From assembly GCA_036507855.1 (NCBI GenBank), contig DATCIJ010000013.1, forward strand, positions 1-64,000: a stretch of 64,000 nt of DNA, written 5' to 3'. A program made the position numbers and the translations under genes. The DNA is from JABWBJ01 sp036507855 (lineage in GTDB: Bacteria; Gemmatimonadota; Gemmatimonadetes; Gemmatimonadales; Gemmatimonadaceae). Below the pieces are notes generated by a model. That model did no database searches and was not told the DNA's origin. It saw only the letters and a list, made by a program, of their open reading frames with translations. This document shows positions 16,062 through 24,447 of the stretch, piece after piece; within the stretch, counting starts at the first letter, position 1; the number at the start of each line of letters is the position of its first letter.

Positions 16062-17954
16062 TCACAAGAGACTGGTCGCCTCGAGGATCAGCGCGGGCAC
16101 ACCATCACCGAGGATCGTCGCACCACTGAAGCACGACGCTGCTCCGCGAGCACCGTCGATCGGCTTGACTACGATCTCCAGTTGCCCACGCAGCTGATCC
16201 ACGACGAGGCCGGCCCGCCGGTCCGCCACCTCCAATACGACGACTTGGCTCCCCTCCGCGTCCCGTACAGGAAGGTTCACGATCTGGCGAAGGCTGAGGA
16301 GCGGGAGAACCTCGTCCCGCAGCACCAGGACGTCGCTCCCTCGTACGCGCCGCACGACCGAGGGCGTGAGCTGCAGCGTCTCCCGAACGTGGGTCAGCGG
16401 GAGCGCATACGTCTCATCCCCGACCCTGGCCAGCAGCGCCTGGATGATGGCCAGCGTGACGGGCAGGCGGATTGTGATGGAAGTCCCTTTCCCCAGCGCC
16501 GTGCGCAGCTCCACGGAGCCGCCGATGGAACGCACCCGGCTGACCACGGCGTCCACGCCAACCCCGCGCCCGGACAGCGTCGTGACTCGTTCGGCGGTGG
16601 AAAAGCCCGGGCGGGCGATCACCTTCAGCAGGTCTTCATCGGACAGTTCCGTGCGGGTGGGATCGAGGACTCCCTCGGCCTGGCCGCGAGTCAGCATGCG
16701 CTCCCGGTCGATGCCCCGTCCGTCGTCGGTGACGCGGATCACAACGGAAGACCGGTCGCGCGCCGCCGAGAGGATCAATTTGCCTGCCGCCGGCTTGCCG
16801 GCCTTCACACGCTCGTCAGGCTCCTCGAGGCCATGGTCGATGGCGTTGCGCAGCAGGTGAACCAGCGGATCGCCAATCTGGTCAAGGAGCGCGCGATCGA
16901 GCTCGATTTCCCGCCCTTCGATAACGAAATCGAGCTCTTTCCCGAGCGAGCGCGCGGCATCCCGGACCACGCGCGGGAACCGGTCGAACACCTGCCAGAC
17001 CGGGACCATCCGGCTGGAGAGAATGCCACTCTGCATTTCCCCGATCAGTCGCCCAACGGCCCCGGCTGCATCCTGAACCGCGGAGTCGGTGAGCGGCGCG
17101 ACGGCCTGCTCGAGACGGCCGCGTGCGATCACCATCTCGCCCATGAGGTTCATGAGCGCATCGAGGCGTTGCAGGTCGATGCGCACGTAGCGCTGGAGGG
17201 GCGCCTTGAGCATGCCGGCCGTCCAGGCCGAGTCGGCACGGTCGACGGCCGCGCCACGTGGATCCGCGGCTTGCCCTTCGCGCGCGATGCGAACCGACTC
17301 CACGAAGCCAGCCGCGCGGAGCGTCTCCGTGATCAGCTCCGGCGACGCGTTGCTCCGCAGCCGGAACGCGAACGTGGACTCGAAGCGATCATCGGCCAGC
17401 GCGCGCTCCTCGGGCACGACGGCCACCACGTGACCCAGTGCGCGGGCGCGCTGCAGGACCAGTAGTGCCCGGGCGCCGCGCAGCGGCGCCTCGCGCGAGA
17501 GCGTGACCGTTACCGCGAGTCCTTCGCCCGGCGGAAGCAGGAATTCGCCAACCGTCGCCGGCACGGCGTGCGTTTGAGTCGCCCAGCCGCGGAGCCGGGC
17601 GCAAATCGAGTTCACGTCCACGTCGGCGGCGCGTCCGGCGACGGACGCCTCGATCGCTGCCTCGAGCGCGTCAGCGGCATCGAACAGCAGCGGCGGGTCG
17701 TCGCTGCGCAGACCGCGATGCTCGTCGCGGGCACCGGCGAGCAGCGCCTCCATGTCGTGGGCCAGGTCGGAGACGGCCGCATAGCCCATGACGCCGGCCA
17801 TGCCCTTGATGGTGTGAACGGCGCGAAACACCGCGTCTATCGCATCAGGGTCCCGCGGGTCACGCTCGAGCCGGAGCAGCGCCTCGTTGACCGAGGCGAG
17901 GTTGTCGCGACTCTCGGTGAGGAACAGCTCGGCGTAGCGGGCGGAGTCCTTCAT
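16062..17954 (-). CDS. cheA: CheA histidine kinase
   Basis: 630 residues from ATG 17954 (MKDSARYAELFLTESRDNLA). The P1 domain has phospho-accepting His47 (RAVHTIKGMAG). A variable middle follows, then dimerisation and kinase domains with N-box LLRNAIDHGLE, G1 DDGRGIDRERML and G2 GRGVGVDAVVSRV, and a C-terminal CheW-like P5 ending at LEATSLL. The start codon is preceded by heptamers reading CACCAATCACCAGTCACG on the coding strand, with no Shine-Dalgarno sequence. An upstream in-frame ATG at 18002 would add 16 residues encoded by the repeat and is less likely. Confidence 0.96.
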   Translation of the reverse strand: MKDSARYAELFLTESRDNLASVNEALLRLERDPRDPDAIDAVFRAVHTIKGMAGVMGYAAVSDLAHDMEALLAGARDEHRGLRSDDPPLLFDAADALEAAIEASVAGRAADVDVNSICARLRGWATQTHAVPATVGEFLLPPGEGLAVTVTLSREAPLRGARALLVLQRARALGHVVAVVPEERALADDRFESTFAFRLRSNASPELITETLRAAGFVESVRIAREGQAADPRGAAVDRADSAWTAGMLKAPLQRYVRIDLQRLDALMNLMGEMVIARGRLEQAVAPLTDSAVQDAAGAVGRLIGEMQSGILSSRMVPVWQVFDRFPRVVRDAARSLGKELDFVIEGREIELDRALLDQIGDPLVHLLRNAIDHGLEEPDERVKAGKPAAGKLILSAARDRSSVVIRVTDDGRGIDRERMLTRGQAEGVLDPTRTELSDEDLLKVIARPGFSTAERVTTLSGRGVGVDAVVSRVRSIGGSVELRTALGKGTSITIRLPVTLAIIQALLARVGDETYALPLTHVRETLQLTPSVVRRVRGSDVLVLRDEVLPLLSLRQIVNLPVRDAEGSQVVVLEVADRRAGLVVDQLRGQLEIVVKPIDGARGAASCFSGATILGDGVPALILEATSLL

Positions 17955-17955
17955 C

Positions 17956-18023
17956 GTGACTGGTGATTGGTGACTAGTCCGTGACACGCGACATCCAGTC
18001 ACCAGTCACGAGTCACTCGTCAC
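17956..18023. repeat. Inverted heptamer array between cheY and cheA
   Basis: The plus strand reads GTGACTG, GTGATTG, GTGACTA (17956-17976), a 19-bp gap, then CAGTCAC, CAGTCAC, GAGTCAC, TCGTCAC (17996-18023). The two arms are reverse complements and can pair into a hairpin of about 20 bp. It fills the cheY-cheA junction from just after the cheY stop to the base before the cheA start. Confidence 0.88.
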
Positions 18024-18030
18024 ACGGTCA

Positions 18031-18393
18031 CTACCCAAGAACTCTCTGCACCGCTTCGAGTACTCTGCTCGGCTGAAAGGGCTTGACCACGAAGTCCTTC
18101 GCCCCGGCCTGGATCGCTTCGACGACCAGCGCCTGCTGACCCATGGCGCTGCACATCAGCACCTTGGCCAGCGGATCCAGCTTCGTGATTTCGCGGACCG
18201 CGTCGATGCCCCCCATGTCGGGCATGACGATGTCCATCGTGACCAGATCTGGCCGCAGTTCGCGGTACTTCTGCACAGCCTGGGATCCGGTCTCCGCCTC
18301 ACCCACCACATCGAAACCCGCCTGCTGAAGAATGTCCCCCAGCATTGTGCGCATGAAAATGGCGTCGTCGCAGATCAGGACCGAATGGCTCAC
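18031..18393 (-). CDS. cheY: CheY-type response regulator
   Basis: 120 residues, a single receiver domain: acidic pair CDD (8-10), phospho-acceptor Asp54 (VTMDIVMPDMGG), Ser in LMCSAMGQQ and Lys in DFVVKPFQP. There is no output domain, so it works by protein interaction. Phosphorylation by CheA and removal by CheC are expected. It lies directly upstream of cheA. Confidence 0.95.
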   Translation of the reverse strand: MSHSVLICDDAIFMRTMLGDILQQAGFDVVGEAETGSQAVQKYRELRPDLVTMDIVMPDMGGIDAVREITKLDPLAKVLMCSAMGQQALVVEAIQAGAKDFVVKPFQPSRVLEAVQRVLG

Positions 18394-18428
18394 CGTGTCG
18401 TCTCCTCGAACCGATGGTCCCCACTCAG

Positions 18429-18881
18429 TCAGACCAGCGTCTGTCTGACCAGCTCGGGGATGTCGATTACTAGGACGACTTCGTCTCCCAAACGTCCCAG
18501 CCCGGTCAGCAGTCCATCGGCACGGGCCAGGACCGCGCGTTCGGCAGGCACCGCGTGGAGCTCCTGCACCTCGTGCACGTCGTCCACCAGCAGGCCAAGC
18601 GACCGGTCGGCGGTCGTGACTACCACAATCGACCCCTCCGGTGTCTCCGCGGCCGTCCCGGTGAGCCGATGGCCGACGTCGACGACCGTGAGGAGTTGCC
18701 CCCTCAGGTTCACCACTCCGCGCACGTGGGGCGGCGCGCCCGGCAGCCGTGTCGCGTCAAGGAGCGAGACGATCTCGCGCACGGCGGTGCTGTCGATGCC
18801 ATACAGGCCGCCCCGGAGTTCGACGACGAGAAAGCGTTGAGCCGCAGGTTCAGGCGCGGTCCCGGTAGAATCCGAAGGCAT
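18429..18881 (-). CDS. cheW: CheW coupling protein
   Basis: 150 residues with the complete CheW pattern: FLVVELRGGLYGIDSTAVRE, VVNLRGQLLTVVDVGHRLTG, LGLLVDDVHEVQEL and VVLVIDIPELV. This is the most canonical of the three CheW proteins here and the likely partner of CheA. Its start overlaps the end of rluD by 32 bp. Confidence 0.94.
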   Translation of the reverse strand: MPSDSTGTAPEPAAQRFLVVELRGGLYGIDSTAVREIVSLLDATRLPGAPPHVRGVVNLRGQLLTVVDVGHRLTGTAAETPEGSIVVVTTADRSLGLLVDDVHEVQELHAVPAERAVLARADGLLTGLGRLGDEVVLVIDIPELVRQTLV

Positions 18882-19890
18882 CGAGCGGGTCGGCTTGCGT
18901 GAGAATCGTGGCGTCGCGCGCCACCTGCGCGAGCGCCGCCCGAAGGTCGGATGGCAGCGGCGAGCGAAAGTCCATTTCGGCGCCCGTCACCGGGTGACGG
19001 AAGCGTAGCCAGGCGGCGTGGAGAAAGTGCCGCTTCGGCGGCAACGCTACGACCTTCCGCCCGCCACCGCCACCGTAGGTATCGTCGCCGATGACCGGAT
19101 GCCCGATCGACGCCAGGTGGACGCGGATCTGGTGCGTTCGCCCCGTGTGCAGGTGCGCGCGCAACAGGTCGACGGCGTCGAAGCGCGCCAGCCGGACCAG
19201 CGTCGTTCTGGCGGCCCTTCCCGTCGCAACCACGGCCATTCGTCGGCGATCGCGCGGGTCCCGCGCCAGGGGCTTGTCGATCGTCACTTCGTCCTTGTCG
19301 AGATGGCCCCAGGTCATGGCCGCATAACGACGCACCACCCGGCGGGCAGCGATGGCCGCGGAGAGCGCGCGGTGCGCGCGCTCGGTTCGGGCGACGAGCA
19401 GAAGTCCCGAAGTCTCCTTGTCGATGCGGTGAACGATGCCCGGCCGCTCTTCGCCGGTGCCCGCCGGCAGCGCCCCCCGGCCGAGGAGCGCGTTGACCAG
19501 CGTGCCGCTCCAGTGTCCGGGCGCCGGGTGCACCACCATCCCGGCGGGCTTGTCGACGATGATGAGGTGTTCATCCTCGTGCACCACGGAGAGCGGAATG
19601 TCTTCGGGCAGCACGTCCCGGCCAGGACTCGGCGGCACGGTCACTTCGATGACCTCGCCGCGCCGCGGCCGATAGCTCGAGCGTTCGACTCGCGCCGGAG
19701 CGCCCGGCGCCGCAACGGTCACGGCCTTCCCGGCGATGAGCGTGGCTGCCTGGGTGCGCGAAAGTCCAAGTCGGCCGGCCACGAGCAAATCGAGGCGGAC
19801 ATCATTGTCCGCCTCGCTGATGAACTCGTGCCTCGTGCCTGGCGAGTGCCGTTCCAGGTTGTCCCGCCCATCCCGGTTATTCGGATGCAT
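18850..19890 (-). CDS. rluD: RluA/RluD-family 23S rRNA pseudouridine synthase
   Basis: About 346 residues. An N-terminal S4-like RNA-binding segment (RLDLLVAGRLGLSRTQAATL) precedes the catalytic domain with HRIDKETSGLLLVA, whose Asp is the catalytic residue, followed by RTHQIRVHLASIGHPVIGDD. Products isomerise uridines of the large rRNA. The start is uncertain: ATG 19890 is given, and a GTG/ATG up to 19923 stays in frame. It follows lspA by a short gap, a common pairing (lspA-rluD) in bacteria. Confidence 0.93.
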   Translation of the reverse strand: MHPNNRDGRDNLERHSPGTRHEFISEADNDVRLDLLVAGRLGLSRTQAATLIAGKAVTVAAPGAPARVERSSYRPRRGEVIEVTVPPSPGRDVLPEDIPLSVVHEDEHLIIVDKPAGMVVHPAPGHWSGTLVNALLGRGALPAGTGEERPGIVHRIDKETSGLLLVARTERAHRALSAAIAARRVVRRYAAMTWGHLDKDEVTIDKPLARDPRDRRRMAVVATGRAARTTLVRLARFDAVDLLRAHLHTGRTHQIRVHLASIGHPVIGDDTYGGGGGRKVVALPPKRHFLHAAWLRFRHPVTGAEMDFRSPLPSDLRAALAQVARDATILTQADPLDAFGFYRDRA

Positions 19891-19938
19891 CGCTGCACGG
19901 CCGTCGGCCGAGCATCCTGGCACGGCGCGAGTCGGTGC

Positions 19939-20472
19939 TCACGACATGTTGGAGGCGCGGCTGACCGTGGCCGCGGCAGCGCGCTCCGTTCGATCTTCTC
20001 CCCACAACACCCACGCGAGCAGGATGGCGCCGGTACTCACGGCCATGTCCGCGACGTTGAACGTCGGCCAGCGCATGTCGCCAATGCCGATGTCAATGAA
20101 GTCGACGACGCCCTGCGGTCCGCGCACGCGGTCAATGAGGTTGCCGATCGCTCCACCGGAGACGAGGGCAATGGCGAGCGTGCGAGCGATCTCGCGCCCG
20201 GGCGTGGCCCGGTAGAGCTGGGCCAGTATCACCAGCGCCGCGATCGTGAGCGTCAGGAAGATCCAGCGCGAATACTGTCCGAGGTGAAGGCCGAACGCGG
20301 CACCCCGGTTGTAGACCAGCGTCAGGCGGACCACGTCGCCGAATACCTCGCGGGGAACGCCCCGCGGATAGAGATCCGCGACCGCGATCCACTTGGTGAC
20401 GATGTCGGACAGGACGATCGTGACCACCACCGGCCAGAAGACACGTGCCCGCCCTGCTTCAGGGCTTGCCAT
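19939..20472 (-). CDS. lspA: Lipoprotein signal peptidase
   Basis: 177 residues from ATG 20472, chosen because it overlaps the dksA stop by 14 bp and gives the normal family length. Four membrane helices are visible (VFWPVVVTIVLSDIVTKWIA, then YSRWIFLTLTIAALVILAQL and others). The catalytic aspartates are in VVDFIDI and FNVADMAVS; GGAIGNLIDRV is conserved. It removes signal peptides from diacylglyceryl-prolipoproteins, several of which are encoded in this window. Confidence 0.95.
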   Translation of the reverse strand: MASPEAGRARVFWPVVVTIVLSDIVTKWIAVADLYPRGVPREVFGDVVRLTLVYNRGAAFGLHLGQYSRWIFLTLTIAALVILAQLYRATPGREIARTLAIALVSGGAIGNLIDRVRGPQGVVDFIDIGIGDMRWPTFNVADMAVSTGAILLAWVLWGEDRTERAAAATVSRASNMS

Positions 20473-20875
20473 CTTCCTCTCGCTGCTTGCACTTGATGCA
20501 GAATCGAGCGTGTGGAAGCGCGTCGAGACGGTCGAATGCGATCTCCTCGCCGCAGTTGTGGCACTTGCCGAAGTTCTCAGGCTGCTTGTAGAGGCGGCGT
20601 AACGCCTGATCGATGTGCCAGAGGAACCGGCCTTCCTGGCTCGCGAACAGGAACGCTTTCTCGCGTTCCATGGCGTCGGTACCCTGGTCCGCCATATGGA
20701 ACGAATACGAACTGAGATCGCCGTCCGCCGACTGAGGAGTGGCGCCGAAGACATCCTCGTAATGACCCAGTTCCTTCAGCGCGCGACGACGCTCGTCCAG
20801 CAACCGCTTCTCGAAGTGCTGGAGGTTCTTCTTCGTCATCGGCTTGAGCTTCTTAACGCCGTTCGAATTGGGCAT
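20459..20875 (-). CDS. dksA: DksA/TraR C4 zinc-finger protein
   Basis: 138 residues: a long coiled-coil (NLQHFEKRLLDERRRALKEL), then CHNC and CIKC as a C-x2-C...C-x2-C zinc finger near the C-terminus. DksA-family proteins bind RNA polymerase and tune transcription with ppGpp. It is the first gene of the minus-strand run and probably nearest its promoter. The DVFGATPQSADGDLS segment lies where DksA has its coiled-coil tip. Confidence 0.9.
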   Translation of the reverse strand: MPNSNGVKKLKPMTKKNLQHFEKRLLDERRRALKELGHYEDVFGATPQSADGDLSSYSFHMADQGTDAMEREKAFLFASQEGRFLWHIDQALRRLYKQPENFGKCHNCGEEIAFDRLDALPHARFCIKCKQREEDGKP

Positions 20876-20972
20876 CTCAATGATCCATGGTCAGGGCGGT
20901 TTCCGATAAGACACTCAATTTCCACGGTTTCCCAGCCGTATTCAACGGCCCTCAAGTAGAGTCCTGGCCTGC

Positions 20973-21001
20973 TTGTCAGGTCCAAGTGGCGTCACTACGT
21001 T
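20973..21001 (+). promoter_or_regulatory. Probable promoter for T-box/ileS
   Basis: TTGTCA (20973-20978), 17 bp, then TACGTT (20996-21001). Spacing is ideal and the boxes are near consensus. Transcription would start just before the T-box stem I region. Confidence 0.45.
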
Positions 21002-21019
21002 GCCACGGGACGACGGCTT

Positions 21020-21279
21020 AACGAATTGACCCCGTTGTCTGCAACAACGGCGACGATCCGGATATCACCGGGGAGCCAATCGGAGGAACGGGCCGGCCGG
21101 CCCAAGTAGAACCGATCGGGGGTGGCCCGGCACAGCCACGAGTCGAGCGGCCCGCGCGTTTTTTCTGGGCGCGGGCAAGCGGGGTGGTACCGCGAGCACG
21201 CGCCCAGTGCGTCTCGTCCCCGTGTAGGGCCATCAGGCTTTGAGATGATGGATCCGTTACACGAATCGAGGACGAGTCG
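21020..21279 (+). promoter_or_regulatory. T-box riboswitch (Ile specifier), translational type
   Basis: The leader carries the T-box signature GGGGTGGTACCGCG at 21181-21194. Upstream is a short stem I containing GATATCACCGGGGAGCC, with ATC (21064-21066) as Ile specifier, followed by GGAGGAACGGG and AAGTAGAACCG, the arrangement I recall from ultrashort-stem-I ileS T-boxes of Actinobacteria. Downstream CTCGTCC (21213-21219) is exactly complementary to GGACGAG (21270-21276), which covers the ileS ribosome site. Uncharged tRNA-Ile binding would hold CTCGTCC in the antisequestrator and free the start. No terminator T-tract precedes ileS, supporting translational control. Confidence 0.88.
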
Positions 21280-24200
21280 GTGCCTTACCCAAGAGCTGGC
21301 TTCAGGTCCGTAGAGACCAATTCCATTCCGTCGCACCCCAGATTCGCCGAGCTCGAGGGCGAAGTGCTGTCCTGGTGGGAAGCCGATCGGACGTTCGAGG
21401 CAAGCGTGTCTCAACGCCCGGCGGGTGAGGACGGCGCCAACGAATTTGTCTTCTACGACGGACCGCCGTTCGCGAACGGCCTTCCGCACTACGGTCACCT
21501 CCTCACGGGTTACGTGAAGGACGTGGTGCCGCGATACCAGACGATGCGCGGCCGTCGAGTGGAGCGTCGCTTCGGCTGGGATTGTCACGGGCTGCCCGCG
21601 GAGATCGAGGCGGAGAAACAACTCGGCATCAACCACAAGAACGAAATCGAGGCGATGGGCATCGCGCAATTCAACGACGCCTGTCGCGTCTCGGTCCTTC
21701 GATACACCGCCGAATGGGAAGCGTACGTCACCCGGCAGGCCCGGTGGGTCGACTTCGCCAACGACTACAAGACGCTCGACCTCTCCTACATGGAGAGCGT
21801 GATGTGGGCGTTCAAGTCGCTGTGGGAAAAAGGGCTGGTCTACGAGGGCTTCCGCGTTCTCTGGTATTGCTGGCGCTGCGAGACGCCGCTGTCGAACACC
21901 GAAGTCAAGATGGACGACGTCTATCGCGACCGCGAGGACCCGGCCGTCACGGTGGGTTTTCGCCTGCTGTCCGACCGCCCTGAGCTGAATGGCGCCGAGG
22001 CGCTCATCTGGACCACGACGCCGTGGACGCTGCCATCCAACCTCGCCCTCGCCGTGCACCCCGACGTGGACTACGTCGTCGTCGCGGCGAAGGGGACGCG
22101 ATACCTGATCGCGGAGGCGCGAATCGCGGCGTACGAGCGCGAATTCGGTAAAGCGCCGGAGGTGCTCGCCAGGTTCGCGGGGGCCGCGCTCGTGGGAACG
22201 CGATACCAGCCCGTCTTCGACTTCTTCACCGGCCGGCCTAACGCGCACCAGATCCTGTCCTCGGCCCACGTCACGACCGAGGACGGCACCGGCATCGTTC
22301 ACATCGCGCCCGCATACGGCGAGGACGACAAGGTCGTCACCGACGCCGCCCGGATTGAGCCGGTCACGCCGGTCGATTCCCGCGGCGAGTTCGATGCGCA
22401 GGTGCCGCCATACAGCGGCCAGCACATCTTCGACGCCAACAAGGTCATCATCCGCGACCTCAAGGCGTCGGGCGCCCTGCTCCGACACGAGACGTACCAC
22501 CACGCCTATCCGCATTGCTGGCGGTGCGAGAGCCCGCTCATCCAGCGAGCCGTGAGCTCATGGTTCGTGGCGGTGACCCGCTTCCGCGATCGGATGGTCG
22601 AGTTGAACCAGCAGATCACGTGGGTGCCCGAGCACATCCGCGACGGCCAGTTCGGAAAGTGGCTCGAGAACGCACGCGACTGGTCGATCTCCCGGAACCG
22701 CTACTGGGGTTCGCCCATTCCGGTATGGATCTCGGACAATCGCGAATATCCGCGCGTGGACGTGTACGGCTCGCTGGACGAGCTGGAGCGCGACTTTGGC
22801 GTGCGCCCGGCCGACCTGCACCGTCCCTTCGTCGACAGCCTGACCCGGCCCAATCCGGACGACCCCACCGGCCGGTCAGTGATGCGCCGCGTGCCTGAGG
22901 TCCTCGACTGCTGGTTCGAGTCCGGTTCCATGCCGTTCGCGCAGGTCCACTATCCCTTCGAAAACGCGAAGTGGTTCGAGCACCACTATCCGGGCGACTT
23001 CATCGTCGAGTACAACGGACAGACGCGTGGATGGTTCTACACGCTTCACGTGCTGGCCACGGCGCTGTTCGATCGCCCGGCGTTCCACACATGCGTCGCC
23101 CACGGGATCGTGCTGGGCGACGATGGCCAGAAGATGTCGAAGTCGCGCAAGAACTACCCGGACGTGAATGGCGTGTTCGATCGCGACGGTTCGGACGCCA
23201 TGCGCTGGTTCCTGATGGACAGTCCCATCCTGCGTGGCGGTGACCTCATCGTCACCGAGCGCGGGATCCAGGAAGGCGTGCGTCAGGCGCTCCTGCCGCT
23301 GTGGAACTCGTACTACTTCCTCGGCCTCTACGCGAACGCCGACAGCCTCGACGGCCGCGGCCGGACCGATTCACCACACCTGCTCGATCGATACATCCTG
23401 GCCAAGACGCAGGCGCTGGTCACCGACGTCGAAGCACAGATGGACCGTTACGACATCGTTGGAGCGTGTGCAACGATCCGTGAATTCCTGGACGCGCTCA
23501 CGAACTGGTACGTTCGCCGCTCGCGCGACCGGTTCTGGGCCGGCGATCGTGATGCCGTGGACACCCTGCACACGGTGCTCGAGGTCACGTGCCGCGTGGC
23601 GGCGCCGTTGCTGCCGCTGACCACCGAGGTGGTGTGGCGCGGTCTCACGGGTGGACGATCCGTGCATCTGACGGAATGGCCCATGGTCGACGAACTCCCC
23701 AGCGATGCGGCGCTGGTGGAGATCATGGATCGCGTGCGCGAGGTCTGTTCGACCGCGCTCGGACTGCGGATGGCCAACAAGCTCCGCGTGCGTCTCCCGC
23801 TGAACCACCTGCGCGTGGCGGCGACGGACGCGAGCAGCCTGGCACCCTTCATCGAGATCATCCGGGACGAAGTCAACGTCAGGCACGTCGAGCTGACCGA
23901 AGATGTCGCGGCCCATGGGCAGGCCGAGATCGTCGTGAATGCGCGGGTCGCGGGTCCGCGCCTTGGCAAGCAGGTGCAGGAAGTGATCCGGGCGGCAAAG
24001 GCAGGACACTGGACCACGACGCCGGAAGGCCGGGTTCACGTGGCGGGCGTGGACCTTCTCGACGGCGAGTACGAACGTCGCCTCGTTTCGCGCGACGTGG
24101 GCGCCACCGCCGAACTACCCCGCGCGTCAGGCTTCGTCGTCCTGGACACGACCGTGACGCCGGAGCTCGCCGCCGAGGGTCTCGCTCGCGACGTCATTCG

Positions 24201-24426
24201 AGCCGTACAGCAGGCCAGGCGGGACGCCGGCCTTTCCGTGTCGGATCGCATTCGCCTGACCGTCGATGGGCGGGATGATGTCGTCGGTGCGGCGAAAGCT
24301 CATGAGTCGCTGCTGGCTTCCGAAACCCTGGCGCTCGAGATCCGCTATGAGAACGCGGACGGTGGATTCACCTGCAAGGTCGGCGAGGGCGCGGAGGTCG
24401 TCGTCAGGGTCGAAAAGATCCGCTGA
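21280..24426 (+). CDS. ileS: Isoleucyl-tRNA synthetase
   Basis: 1048 residues from GTG 21280, with GAGG at 21268-21271 as ribosome site. The class I signature HIGH is HYGH in PFANGLPHYGHLLTGYVKD, and KMSKS occurs in DGQKMSKSRKNYPD. DCHGLPAE and the WTTTPWTLPSN editing-domain motif are present. Length and signatures fit the eukaryote-like IleS2 type, often linked to lower mupirocin sensitivity; this is inferred from family knowledge. Expression is expected to respond to uncharged tRNA-Ile through the upstream T-box. Confidence 0.97.
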   Translation: MPYPRAGFRSVETNSIPSHPRFAELEGEVLSWWEADRTFEASVSQRPAGEDGANEFVFYDGPPFANGLPHYGHLLTGYVKDVVPRYQTMRGRRVERRFGWDCHGLPAEIEAEKQLGINHKNEIEAMGIAQFNDACRVSVLRYTAEWEAYVTRQARWVDFANDYKTLDLSYMESVMWAFKSLWEKGLVYEGFRVLWYCWRCETPLSNTEVKMDDVYRDREDPAVTVGFRLLSDRPELNGAEALIWTTTPWTLPSNLALAVHPDVDYVVVAAKGTRYLIAEARIAAYEREFGKAPEVLARFAGAALVGTRYQPVFDFFTGRPNAHQILSSAHVTTEDGTGIVHIAPAYGEDDKVVTDAARIEPVTPVDSRGEFDAQVPPYSGQHIFDANKVIIRDLKASGALLRHETYHHAYPHCWRCESPLIQRAVSSWFVAVTRFRDRMVELNQQITWVPEHIRDGQFGKWLENARDWSISRNRYWGSPIPVWISDNREYPRVDVYGSLDELERDFGVRPADLHRPFVDSLTRPNPDDPTGRSVMRRVPEVLDCWFESGSMPFAQVHYPFENAKWFEHHYPGDFIVEYNGQTRGWFYTLHVLATALFDRPAFHTCVAHGIVLGDDGQKMSKSRKNYPDVNGVFDRDGSDAMRWFLMDSPILRGGDLIVTERGIQEGVRQALLPLWNSYYFLGLYANADSLDGRGRTDSPHLLDRYILAKTQALVTDVEAQMDRYDIVGACATIREFLDALTNWYVRRSRDRFWAGDRDAVDTLHTVLEVTCRVAAPLLPLTTEVVWRGLTGGRSVHLTEWPMVDELPSDAALVEIMDRVREVCSTALGLRMANKLRVRLPLNHLRVAATDASSLAPFIEIIRDEVNVRHVELTEDVAAHGQAEIVVNARVAGPRLGKQVQEVIRAAKAGHWTTTPEGRVHVAGVDLLDGEYERRLVSRDVGATAELPRASGFVVLDTTVTPELAAEGLARDVIRAVQQARRDAGLSVSDRIRLTVDGRDDVVGAAKAHESLLASETLALEIRYENADGGFTCKVGEGAEVVVRVEKIR

Positions 24427-24447
24427 GCGAGCGGAGCGCGAAGCGCC

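Noticed and set aside
15609..17465. Plus-strand ORF of 618 codons
   Set aside because: It is antisense to cheA and cheC, whose products have complete catalytic motifs. The plus-strand translation has no recognisable domain and is a product of high G+C.
21181..21240. Transcription terminator as the T-box expression platform
   Set aside because: No run of T follows the antisequestrator region, and the CTCGTCC segment complements the ileS ribosome site, which fits translational control better.
20995..22515. Minus-strand ORF of 506 codons
   Set aside because: It is antisense to the T-box and ileS. No domain is seen, and the low-complexity Arg/Val/Asp composition is typical of a shadow frame.
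24427..24447. Classical intrinsic terminator between ileS and the phosphorylase gene
   Set aside because: A small GGAGCGC/GCGCCTC hairpin is possible, but there is no T-tract in either direction, so it is too weak to call.
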